A DNA stretch of 39,058 nucleotides from Alectryocaccomicrobium faecavium (GTDB lineage Bacteria > Bacillota > Clostridia > Christensenellales > Aristaeellaceae). The position numbers were made by a program, and so were the translations under genes. Within the stretch, counting starts at the first letter, position 1; each line of letters starts with the position of its first letter. Under the pieces are notes generated by a model, which worked only from the letters and a program-made list of their open reading frames with translations, ran no database searches and was not told the DNA's origin. The stretch is taken from positions 1-39,058 of the forward strand of contig DVOT01000170.1 of NCBI GenBank assembly GCA_018713425.1. Direction: 5' to 3'. Shown piece by piece: positions 9,105 to 15,610 of the stretch.

Positions 9105-9226
9105 CCTTGACAGAACCTTGAAAAAACGATGAGGGTGAAGCGCCAACGGTGAAGCACTCATCAGCAAGAGAAAGCTTTAATCGCCGTCGCAATCCCATGG
9201 TATTGTTTTTCAAGAGTCTGTCAAGG
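9105..9226. repeat. 122-bp element with 22-bp terminal inverted repeats
   Basis: The left end (9105-9127, beginning CCTTGACAGA) and the reverse complement of the right end (9205-9226, also CCTTGACAGA) match over about 22 bases, with CTTGAAAAA in both. No coding region lies inside. The layout fits a miniature inverted-repeat transposable element or a long RNA hairpin. It sits in the 490-base gap after the radical SAM gene. Apart from the elements listed here (9105-9430) I see nothing in 8948-9104. Confidence 0.55.
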
Positions 9227-9231
9227 CCAAG

Positions 9232-9258
9232 CCGCTGACGCGGTGGCTGCGTCGGCGG
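9232..9258. repeat. GC-rich hairpin
   Basis: CCGCTGACGC (9232-9241) pairs with GCGTCGGCGG (9249-9258) with one G-U type mismatch and a 7-base loop. It lies just outside the right end of the 122-bp inverted-repeat element. There is no T-run, so it is not a clear terminator. Confidence 0.45.
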
Positions 9259-9300
9259 TTGCTCGCAGACTGAGACCTCTGGCTCTGGAAATCCTTTGCG

Positions 9301-9381
9301 CGCCCCACTTTACGCATTTACAGAAAATTTTGAACACTGCCCGCCCCACTTTGCGCATTTACAGAAAAGATTGAACATTGC
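9301..9381. repeat. Tandem direct repeat, two 40-bp units with 41-bp period
   Basis: Units 9301-9340 and 9342-9381 both start CGCCCCACTTT and contain GCATTTACAGAAAA and TTGAAC. They differ at only four positions. Paired repeats of this size are typical of transposase-binding sites at insertion-sequence ends, so this may be the scar of a lost element. Confidence 0.7.
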
Positions 9382-9398
9382 TTTGCTTCCCCGTCCAC

Positions 9399-9430
9399 CA
9401 GCTTGTCAAAAAGACTTTTTTGACAAGCTG
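9399..9430. terminator. Perfect 14-bp palindrome with T-rich arm, likely terminator of the small minus-strand operon
   Basis: CAGCTTGTCAAAAA (9399-9412) pairs perfectly with TTTTTGACAAGCTG (9417-9430) across a 4-base loop. It lies 11 bases beyond the stop of the minus-strand gene at 9441, so it could end that transcript, although the T residues are inside the stem. The sequence resembles the ends of the MITE-like element at 18401-18597 (GCTGTCGAAAAAG). Confidence 0.5.
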
Positions 9431-9440
9431 ATAGGTTATA

Positions 9441-9944
9441 TCATGGTTCTTTGATTTTTTCAAAGGATTCTTCTATCAGCGTAAGGCATATCGGTTTTTC
9501 CGTGCCTTCTTGGGGAAATTCCACTCGATAACGCGCTTCGCCTGCGCCAATCCATGAGCCCAGTATACGCCCTTTTGCGCCGCGCTTCAGCAGGCCACCG
9601 TCGGTTTCCATATCCCGCAAAAGCCGCACCCATGTCCATTGAAACGCGTAGTAGTGCGCTGCGGGCACGAATTCCACGTGCAATTCGCCGTCCTGTTCGC
9701 GCCATTCGGCAAACACCGCCTCAAAGCCTTCCTCGCCAGCCAGCGCCGTCACGTCGTCCACCTCCTGAAAGATCCGCCCTTTCACCAATTCCGGGTCGGC
9801 AAGGTAGCCGGATAAGTCCTGCACCTCCATGCCATCCGGCGGATTGGGCATCTCATTGCCCTCGAAAATTTCATAGACGAAGGCCTTCCCCGCCTGGCGC
9901 GCCGCTTGCTCCACGAACTGTATCCATTTTTCAAATCCATCCAT
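9441..9944 (-). CDS. Hypothetical protein, 167 residues
   Basis: Not recognised. The protein is acidic, without signal peptide or membrane segment, with a Trp-rich centre (HYYAFQWTWVRLLRDMETDGG) and alternating strand-like stretches near the end. The ATG at 9944 has GGAGGG seven bases upstream on the minus strand. It is the last gene of a three-gene minus-strand cluster driven by the promoter at 10652-10680. Size, acidity and company of other small unknown proteins recall immunity-protein islands of polymorphic toxin systems, but no toxin is present, so that is only a thought. Confidence 0.65.
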   Translation of the reverse strand: MDGFEKWIQFVEQAARQAGKAFVYEIFEGNEMPNPPDGMEVQDLSGYLADPELVKGRIFQEVDDVTALAGEEGFEAVFAEWREQDGELHVEFVPAAHYYAFQWTWVRLLRDMETDGGLLKRGAKGRILGSWIGAGEARYRVEFPQEGTEKPICLTLIEESFEKIKEP

Positions 9945-10044
9945 ACTTCAGCCCTCCAGGGTAGCGCATGAATTCCGCGTTCGGGCAGGGCCAGCAGCAT
10001 CAGCCGGTTTGCTCCCGGCAAAAAACGCTCTATCCGCCAGCGGG

Positions 10045-10254
10045 TTATGCTTCCAGTTTTTCCAAATCCGCCGGGAATAGGGACAAACAGATTTCCTCGC
10101 GCGCTCCGTTCGGATGAAATTCCGTTTCGCACAATGTCCAATCTGTCCCGCATCCATAGGGATAAACATCCATTACAACGCCAATTTCTCCTATGTCTAC
10201 GCCCGTTCCGGGATATGCTTTCACCAGTTTTACTCTATCGCCGGGTTTTAGCAT
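10045..10254 (-). CDS. Small hypothetical protein with SH3-like barrel pattern, 69 residues
   Basis: Starts MLKPGDRVKLVKAYPGTG and continues with IGEIGVVMDVYP, a pattern of short beta strands joined by glycines as in small SH3-like/KOW-type barrels. The start at 10254 is chosen because GGAGG lies nine bases upstream; the longer in-frame reading to 10323 would overlap the preceding gene. Function unknown. It is the middle gene of the small minus-strand cluster, 29 bases after the gene ending at 10284 and 100 bases before the one starting at 9944. Confidence 0.6.
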   Translation of the reverse strand: MLKPGDRVKLVKAYPGTGVDIGEIGVVMDVYPYGCGTDWTLCETEFHPNGAREEICLSLFPADLEKLEA

Positions 10255-10283
10255 TTTATCACGCCTCCACGCGCATGCGAAAA

Positions 10284-10595
10284 CTATGGTTCCGCCGGAA
10301 GGGAATCCAGAATCTCCTCGCAAAGCAGAATATCCGCCCGCTTATTCGCCGTGTTTCCGATGCAGCACTCGGTATAGTAGCTACCCACTTTGTCTTCGAT
10401 TTCGCAATAATCGTCATCGCAGATTCGGTCGAAGTTTATGTGGGGCAAAAACCTTCGTATAAATGCCTGCTGGTTCTTATTGTACGCCACTTTAATCCCC
10501 CAAACCCATTCGTACAGAGCAATTGCAAAACGATTCCAGCAAAAAACGCCCCATCCGAGAACACATTTGTCCGGCGGAGCTGCCGTTTTCCGCAC
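10284..10595 (-). CDS. Hypothetical protein, up to 103 residues
   Basis: Not recognised. The C-terminal two thirds look coding (FLPHINFDRICDDDYCEIED, then DILLCEEILDSLPAEP), acidic and Cys-containing. The start is uncertain: a GTG at 10595 lies about 50 bases after the predicted transcript start but has no clear ribosome site, while a GTG at 10490 follows GGGGGATTAAA and would give 68 residues. It is the first gene of the small cluster. It could also be an N-terminally truncated remnant. Confidence 0.45.
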   Translation of the reverse strand: MRKTAAPPDKCVLGWGVFCWNRFAIALYEWVWGIKVAYNKNQQAFIRRFLPHINFDRICDDDYCEIEDKVGSYYTECCIGNTANKRADILLCEEILDSLPAEP

Positions 10596-10651
10596 CTCTA
10601 AACTTGCTTTTGCAAGGGCAATAGCGGCAAATCTCTACCTCGGACAAATAG

Positions 10652-10680
10652 ATTATATCATAGGGTCTTCTGTTTGTAAA
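10652..10680 (-). promoter_or_regulatory. Sigma-A type promoter of the small minus-strand cluster
   Basis: On the minus strand TTTACA (10680-10675) and a perfect TATAAT (10657-10652) are 17 bases apart. It points toward the genes at 10595, 10254 and 9944. Confidence 0.75.
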
Positions 10681-10684
10681 GAGG

Positions 10685-11167
10685 TTAACACTTTTGTTTT
10701 ATAGCACACGCACTTCTCTCACGTATACGCATGGCGGTGATTATTGAATTCACAAAGAATACATTTTCATCCGCTTCTGCCATGCGAACTACGGAGTCAA
10801 TATAATGGTGTGAGTCATGCGGCAGCAAGAAATGATATGTTCCTAGTTTCTTCTTTAGCACTTCCTCTGGACGCTCTATACATCTGGTGAGCGCCGTTAA
10901 AATCAAATCTCTATCTTCAAAATTCCTGCGCTGCAGTATATAGTTTTCTCGCTCTTTTATCAGAAAAATGTGCCTATTGCGGATTTCATTTTACAACGCC
11001 TTCAATATTGCTGAATCAAGCTCTCCGATCCATTCTGCCGTTCCCAACGCTTTCATTTGTAGGAGGCTTCGGCGATTGAAGCTCTCCATCAGCGCGTTGT
11101 GCTCGCCTCTGTGGCCAGCTTTGCTCAAGAATGCGTTCTGCTGCTGTCGTGCGCTTTTGCGCCGCAT
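10685..11167 (-). pseudogene. Broken gene with an internal TAA stop
   Basis: One reading frame runs from an ATG at 11167 to the stop at 10685, interrupted only by TAA at 10991-10993. Before the stop there are 58 residues (ending TAEWIGELDSAILKAL); after it there are 101 residues (starting NEIRNRHIFLIKERENYILQ and ending MRIRERSACAIKQKC). Both halves have a natural amino-acid mix and the join would read as one long helix, which suggests a nonsense mutation. No family is recognised, and no clear ribosome site precedes 11167, so the true N-terminus may be elsewhere. Codon use is AT-richer than in the housekeeping genes, fitting an accessory origin. Confidence 0.4.
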
Positions 11168-11400
11168 CGCCCCGGGTCAATTCTATAGCACCGTTTTCCC
11201 CGGCTTGCAACTCCTGCCGCCTCTAGGGGATCACCTTCCTGCTCACTCCCCTACGCTTTTTCCCGCCCTTCTGCTTCTTTGTTTTCCCAGATCTATTTTG
11301 TACCATCAAACAAGATGTTGTTCGGAAACGGACATGCGCATTGCGGCGGGCGTCTTTTGGTGTTGCTGGACGAGCGACGCGGGAATTTTTTAGGATTTAC
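11168..11400. other. Stretch without a recognisable gene
   Basis: Between the broken gene and the TetR promoter there is no reading frame with a ribosome site and believable composition on either strand. A plus-strand frame across 10968-11393 is Cys/Leu/Ser-rich and looks like an antisense shadow. Confidence 0.5.
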
Positions 11401-11429
11401 TTGACAGACCATATTCGGTTTTGTATAAT
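11401..11429 (+). promoter_or_regulatory. Perfect consensus sigma-A promoter of the TetR gene
   Basis: TTGACA (11401-11406), a 17-base spacer and TATAAT (11424-11429) match the consensus at all 12 positions. The start codon is 50 bases downstream of the -10 element. A promoter this strong for a regulator suggests that it is normally held down, possibly by the TetR protein itself. Confidence 0.9.
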
Positions 11430-11479
11430 GAAAGTAGAACGATTGCGGCCCGGGCGTCGCGCGGATGGAGGCTGTCAGA

Positions 11480-12190
11480 ATGAAAAAGGGAGATGCGCGC
11501 AGGCAGCAGATTTTGGGGACCGCGGAGCGGCTGTTTTATCAAAATGGCTATGAAAATACCTCTGTGCAGGCCATCCTGGATGAGATGAACCTTTCGAAGG
11601 GGGGCTTTTACCACCATTTCGAATCCAAAATGGCGCTTTTGGAGGAAATTTGTGTGCATAAGGCCGAGGCAGCATATGAAGAGATGGAACAAGTGATGTA
11701 CGACGGCAGCCTGGGCGCGGTGGATAAGCTGAACGCGCTCTTGGGCCGTAGTGGGTTGCTCGACGAGAACAACGTGGATTTCCTTGCTCTGATGCTGGAT
11801 GTGGCTTATCGGGGCGGCAGCGCCGTGTTGCGCGAGCGGATGAAGCAGGCCTCTATGGATCGAGCGCTTACTTATATGAACGCCATCCTTGCGCAGGGGC
11901 TGCATGAACAGAGCTTTTATACCCAGCACCAGGAAGACATCGGCAAGCTGATTATTATGCTCGGCTTCAACCTCACGGATGAAATTGCCGCGGCCATGGC
12001 GTCAGACGGGGCGGCGCAAGCGGTCATCGGGCGCGTGATCAACCTGCTGGACACCTATCGCAGCGCGATCGAAACGCTGCTGTGCGCGCCCTATGGTTCC
12101 GTCACGCTGTATAGCGCGCGCTATATCGTGGACATGTATTGCAAGCTGAAAGGCTTGAGTGTGCCGCCGGATTTTTCTCTGGAAGAGTAG
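11480..12190 (+). CDS. TetR/AcrR-family transcriptional regulator
   Basis: Residues about 5-50 form the TetR helix-turn-helix (ILGTAERLFYQNGYENTSVQ, then LSKGGFYHHFESK). The remaining helical part, to residue 236, is the ligand-binding/dimerisation domain, which gives no clue to the ligand. I start it at ATG 11480, eight bases after GGAGG; an in-frame ATG at 11465 has no site. It is the only gene on its transcript, since a terminator follows at 12252-12302. Flanking genes do not look like an efflux pump, the usual target, so the target is unknown. Confidence 0.9.
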   Translation: MKKGDARRQQILGTAERLFYQNGYENTSVQAILDEMNLSKGGFYHHFESKMALLEEICVHKAEAAYEEMEQVMYDGSLGAVDKLNALLGRSGLLDENNVDFLALMLDVAYRGGSAVLRERMKQASMDRALTYMNAILAQGLHEQSFYTQHQEDIGKLIIMLGFNLTDEIAAAMASDGAAQAVIGRVINLLDTYRSAIETLLCAPYGSVTLYSARYIVDMYCKLKGLSVPPDFSLEE

Positions 12191-12251
12191 GGCGGCCTAG
12201 TAGCGCGTCGTACATATATCTCTAGGAGTATATTACGCTTAGTAAGAGGCG

Positions 12252-12302
12252 AAAATCGTGTTTTCACTTCAAATTCCGCTTGGAGTGAGGACACGATTTT
12301 TT
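12252..12302. terminator. Terminator after the TetR gene
   Basis: AAAATCGTGT (12252-12261) pairs with ACACGATTTT (12291-12300), and the stem extends inward through TCACT/AGTGA with G-U pairs. TT follows the right arm. It can act in both directions. The rest of 12191-12513 is AT-rich and shows no gene; a TATAAT lies at 12488-12493 without a good -35. Confidence 0.8.
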
Positions 12303-12570
12303 GTTTGCGGTTTGGATATAATTAAGATTTTTGCAGTACTGGACGGGTATATTTTTTGGTAAATAGGCAGATGGCTTTTTTCAATGAAAACATGTGAATT
12401 GGACGGGGTATGAGCAGGGAAGATTTTGTATAAAATTGGATATGATTTTGTCCTATGGAGACATTCATTTTGCGATGGATATTATATTATAATTTTATCT
12501 TGAAGGAGAACTGTTGATAAGGGCTCTGGATCCTTCGCTTTTCATGCAATTGGTGTCTTGCGAAATGGGT

Positions 12571-12584
12571 ATTATGCACATAAT
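12571..12584 (+). promoter_or_regulatory. Perfect inverted repeat upstream of the AraC gene
   Basis: ATTATG-CA-CATAAT, a 6-2-6 palindrome, lies just before the ribosome site of the AraC-family gene. It may be an operator or an RNA stem influencing translation of the regulator. Confidence 0.4.
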
Positions 12585-12607
12585 ACATCGGAAGGAGTGG
12601 AGCGAAA

Positions 12608-13540
12608 ATGATCAATCAAATCTTGAACTTTCAGCAATTGGATGATGTTATAAAGCTTTTGAATAACACGCATCTGGAGGTGAACTTGGGAGATTTGCGT
12701 GTAGATATTCTGTGGCTGGGTTATCACGTGGCGGCACCTGGCCAAAGCTCGATTGTGTACCGAGCGGGCGTTCACAAGCATTCCTTTTTTGAACTCCATT
12801 TTTGTTTGAGCGGCAGCTGTGAATATCAGGTAAGGGATCGGCGATATACCATTATGCCAGGTGAGATGATTTTTTTGCGTGCCAAAGAAATTCATTCCTT
12901 GATTGCTAAAACGGAGGACTTTAGCAAGGTTGCCTTGGGATTTGATATCATTTCTCGAGATGATAATTTGTCTACCACAATATGCGAATTGCTTTCCAGG
13001 AGTCCATCGTTCATCAGCAGCGCAACAGAAAAGATCGCCAATTTATTCTATTGCATTTTGGAGGAATGTACAGAGCAAAAAACAGGATATATAGAAGCGA
13101 TGCAGGCTGCACTGCTGTTGATCATTTTGCAATGTGCTCGCATGGCGGAAAATGGCAGCGAACATCAACCGACGTTTGTCCAGCGGATTGATCGGCGCGT
13201 GGCGGAAATTAACGCATATATTGAAGAACATATGCAAGAGCGCATTACCTGCACAGAGATTGCAAAGAATATCCACTTAAGTACGCGGCAGCTGAATCGA
13301 GTGGTGCAGAATGAATTTGGTATGCCAGTTAGCGCTTATATTGACCGGCTGAAATGCGAACATGCGAAAAATCTTTTGCTGCATTCGGACATGCCTATCA
13401 GCCTGATTGCAATTTCCACGGGCTTTGCCAGCGAGTTTAGTTTTAGCAAGTTTTTTAAGCGCGTGGAAGGTATGGCTCCCAGCCAATTTCGCCGTTCCAG
13501 ATTTGGTGGTTATACAAAATCTGTGATGGATGATAAGTGA
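12608..13540 (+). CDS. AraC-family transcriptional regulator
   Basis: 310 residues. The N-terminal part (about 30-140) has the cupin-like sensor pattern of AraC regulators (VHKHSFFELHFCLSGSCEYQ, then YTIMPGEMIFLRAKEIHSL), which in this family usually binds a sugar or similar small molecule. Residues about 196-300 contain the two helix-turn-helix motifs, ending with the hallmark GFASEFSFSKFFKRVEGMAPSQFRR. The ATG follows GGAAGGAGTGGAG. It lies directly upstream of the permease operon on the same strand and most likely controls it in response to the transported substrate or a breakdown product. Confidence 0.93.
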   Translation: MINQILNFQQLDDVIKLLNNTHLEVNLGDLRVDILWLGYHVAAPGQSSIVYRAGVHKHSFFELHFCLSGSCEYQVRDRRYTIMPGEMIFLRAKEIHSLIAKTEDFSKVALGFDIISRDDNLSTTICELLSRSPSFISSATEKIANLFYCILEECTEQKTGYIEAMQAALLLIILQCARMAENGSEHQPTFVQRIDRRVAEINAYIEEHMQERITCTEIAKNIHLSTRQLNRVVQNEFGMPVSAYIDRLKCEHAKNLLLHSDMPISLIAISTGFASEFSFSKFFKRVEGMAPSQFRRSRFGGYTKSVMDDK

Positions 13541-13612
13541 GTCGATAGCATTGGAGGTAGAAAAAACTTATATACAGGTCTGATTGGGATATGTTTTTGG
13601 CACGATAGGCCA

Positions 13613-13641
13613 TTGGATTCAAAGGGAAATTCCCTTATACT
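13613..13641 (+). promoter_or_regulatory. Promoter of the transporter operon with palindromic operator in the spacer
   Basis: TTGGAT (13613-13618), a 17-base spacer and TATACT (13636-13641) form a plausible sigma-A promoter. A perfect 7-1-7 palindrome, AAGGGAA-A-TTCCCTT (13622-13636), fills the spacer. A protein bound there would block RNA polymerase, so this looks like a repressor operator rather than an AraC activator site. Confidence 0.6.
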
Positions 13642-13709
13642 GATACCAACAAAATACTTGAGCACGGGGCCAAACATGGATCGCGACAGCCAAAACGGGG
13701 GATGGAAAT

Positions 13710-14642
13710 ATGGATGGATGCGCAAAAAAGAGCAAGTGGAGCAAGGGGATAGGATACTTATCCAGCCATTGGGAATTGTATCTGTTTGTTTTGCCTGCTC
13801 TGGTCTATATCTTTCTGTATTGCTACTATCCGATGTATGGTGTGCAGATGGCTTTTAAGGATTTCCGCATCGCCAAAGGAATTGAAGGTAGCGCTTGGGT
13901 AGGCTTAAAGCATTTTGACAAATTTCTCGGAAACCCCCAGAGCGGGAGCTTGATTTTTAATACGCTTCGTTTGAGCATTTATGGCGATATCGTTGGCTTT
14001 CCAATGGCCATCGCATTCGCCTTGGTGCTCAACGAATTGCCATCTAAGCGCTTCAAGGCAGTGACGCAAACGGTATCTTATGCCCCGCACTTTATTTCTA
14101 CGGTGGTCATTTGCAGCATGATCACGATGTTCATGCGCAAGGATGGCGGGCTGATCAATGTCATCATCGGAGCATTTGACATCGGGCCGTATGATTTCTT
14201 GAGCAAGGCGGAATGGTTCCCGAGCATCTATGTGTGGACGAATGTCTGGCAGGGCCTTGGCTGGAGCACTATCATTTATATGTCGGCGCTTTCGGGAATC
14301 AACCAAGAAATCCATGAGGCGGCTATGATTGATGGCGCTTCGCGTCTGAAGCGCATTTGGCACATCAACCTGCCGGGGATTTTGCCTACCATCTGTATTT
14401 TGTTGATTCTCAATATGGGCGGCGTGATGTCAGTGGGGTTTGAGAAAGCGTTCCTGCTGCAAAATGATCTGAATAGCGAAACGAGTGAGATCATTTCTAC
14501 ATTTACCTACAAAATGGGTATGCAGTCGCGCCAGTACAGCTATTCCGCCGCAATTGGCCTATTCAATTCCGCCGTCAATCTGGTTTTGCTACTTACCACA
14601 AATGCTATAACCCGCAAGTTGAGCGACACCAGTTTGTTCTAA
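13710..14642 (+). CDS. LplB-type ABC sugar transporter permease
   Basis: Inner-membrane subunit of a carbohydrate ABC importer, 310 residues with six predicted membrane helices, the first in LYLFVLPALVYIFLYCYYP. The cytoplasmic EAA loop that docks the ATPase is visible (EIHEAAMIDGASRLKRIW). The N-terminal and GLKHFDKFL features match the LplB family used by Bacillota for complex oligosaccharides. ATG 13710 is preceded by GGGGG. The downstream gene begins 15 bases after the stop and encodes the partner permease. No ATPase gene is in the window; systems of this type commonly borrow a shared MsmX-like ATPase. Confidence 0.93.
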   Translation: MDGCAKKSKWSKGIGYLSSHWELYLFVLPALVYIFLYCYYPMYGVQMAFKDFRIAKGIEGSAWVGLKHFDKFLGNPQSGSLIFNTLRLSIYGDIVGFPMAIAFALVLNELPSKRFKAVTQTVSYAPHFISTVVICSMITMFMRKDGGLINVIIGAFDIGPYDFLSKAEWFPSIYVWTNVWQGLGWSTIIYMSALSGINQEIHEAAMIDGASRLKRIWHINLPGILPTICILLILNMGGVMSVGFEKAFLLQNDLNSETSEIISTFTYKMGMQSRQYSYSAAIGLFNSAVNLVLLLTTNAITRKLSDTSLF

Positions 14643-14657
14643 AGGGGGGGAAAACGT

Positions 14658-15569
14658 ATGAAAACCCGCAAGGTTTGCCGGCCGGCCGGCCTGGATGATA
14701 AGGTTATCAATATAAGTGCCACGGTGCTGGCCGCCATCGTTTTGATGGTAACGCTGTATCCACTAATTTTCGTGATCAGCGCGTCTTTCAGCAATCCGGA
14801 TGAGATCGCTGCAGGAAATATCGTCTTGTTTCCGCGAGGATGGACGTTGGATGGTTATGCGTTGGTTTTTGAGGATGAATCAATTTGGACGGGTTACCGA
14901 AATACCATTTTTTATACGATTTTTGGTACTGCGCTGAATATGCTTTTTACGCTGCCGTGCGCGTATGCCCTCTCTCGCAGAGATTTGAAAGGGCGCACCC
15001 TTATTATGAAGCTGTTTACCTTCACGATGTTTTTCAGCGGTGGCATGATCCCCACCTACTTTGCGATGAAATCTTTTGGCTTTCTGAACACGGTTTGGGC
15101 TATGCTGTTTCCAGGACTGGTGAGCGTTAGCAATCTGATCATTGCTCGTACCTATTTTGCCAGCAGTATCCCATGGGATTTGCAGGAAGCGGCTTTGATG
15201 GATGGATGCTCCAATACGCGCTTGCTGGTTAATGTCGTTCTTCCGCTGAGTGGACCGATCCTCGCCGTGCTCACTCTGTATTATATGGTAGGGCATTGGA
15301 ACCAGTACTTTAACGCGCTGATTTACCTAACAAAAGAGGAATTGTTTCCTCTGCAACTGTTTCTACGCAACATCCTGATTGTGGATCAATCGGCAGAAAT
15401 GCTCTCCAGCGATCCGGAAGCATTGAACGATTTTGTCTATCGCTTGCGGCTAAAGCAAAGCATGCAGTATGGCTTGGTTGTAGTATCCACGCTGCCAATG
15501 TTGATCCTCTATCCATTTATGCAAAAGTTTTTTACAAAAGGCGTTATGCTTGGCGCAATCAAAGGATAA
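14658..15569 (+). CDS. LplC-type ABC sugar transporter permease
   Basis: Second membrane subunit of the importer, 303 residues with about six helices. The EAA loop reads DLQEAALMDGCSNTRLL. The N-terminus has VLMVTLYPLIFVISASFSNP, and the C-terminus ends FFTKGVMLGAIKG, both characteristic of LplC/YtcP-like permeases. The ribosome site is a G-rich AAAGGGGGGG run before ATG 14658. It forms a heterodimer with the product of the preceding gene and is followed by the binding-protein gene in the same operon. Confidence 0.93.
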   Translation: MKTRKVCRPAGLDDKVINISATVLAAIVLMVTLYPLIFVISASFSNPDEIAAGNIVLFPRGWTLDGYALVFEDESIWTGYRNTIFYTIFGTALNMLFTLPCAYALSRRDLKGRTLIMKLFTFTMFFSGGMIPTYFAMKSFGFLNTVWAMLFPGLVSVSNLIIARTYFASSIPWDLQEAALMDGCSNTRLLVNVVLPLSGPILAVLTLYYMVGHWNQYFNALIYLTKEELFPLQLFLRNILIVDQSAEMLSSDPEALNDFVYRLRLKQSMQYGLVVVSTLPMLILYPFMQKFFTKGVMLGAIKG

Positions 15570-15610
15570 ACGGGCACGATTTGTGCCTGGAATATAAGGA
15601 GGAGTATCCC

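Noticed and set aside
9301..9381. CRISPR array
   Set aside because: Only two units, directly adjacent with a 1-base gap instead of unique spacers, and no cas genes.
8948..9440. Possible small stable RNA or tRNA in the gap
   Set aside because: Hairpins are present but no cloverleaf, no T-loop consensus and no known RNA motif could be recognised.
10968..11393. 141-codon plus-strand frame before the TetR gene
   Set aside because: Composition rich in Cys, Leu, Ser and Pro, no ribosome site, antisense to the broken gene.
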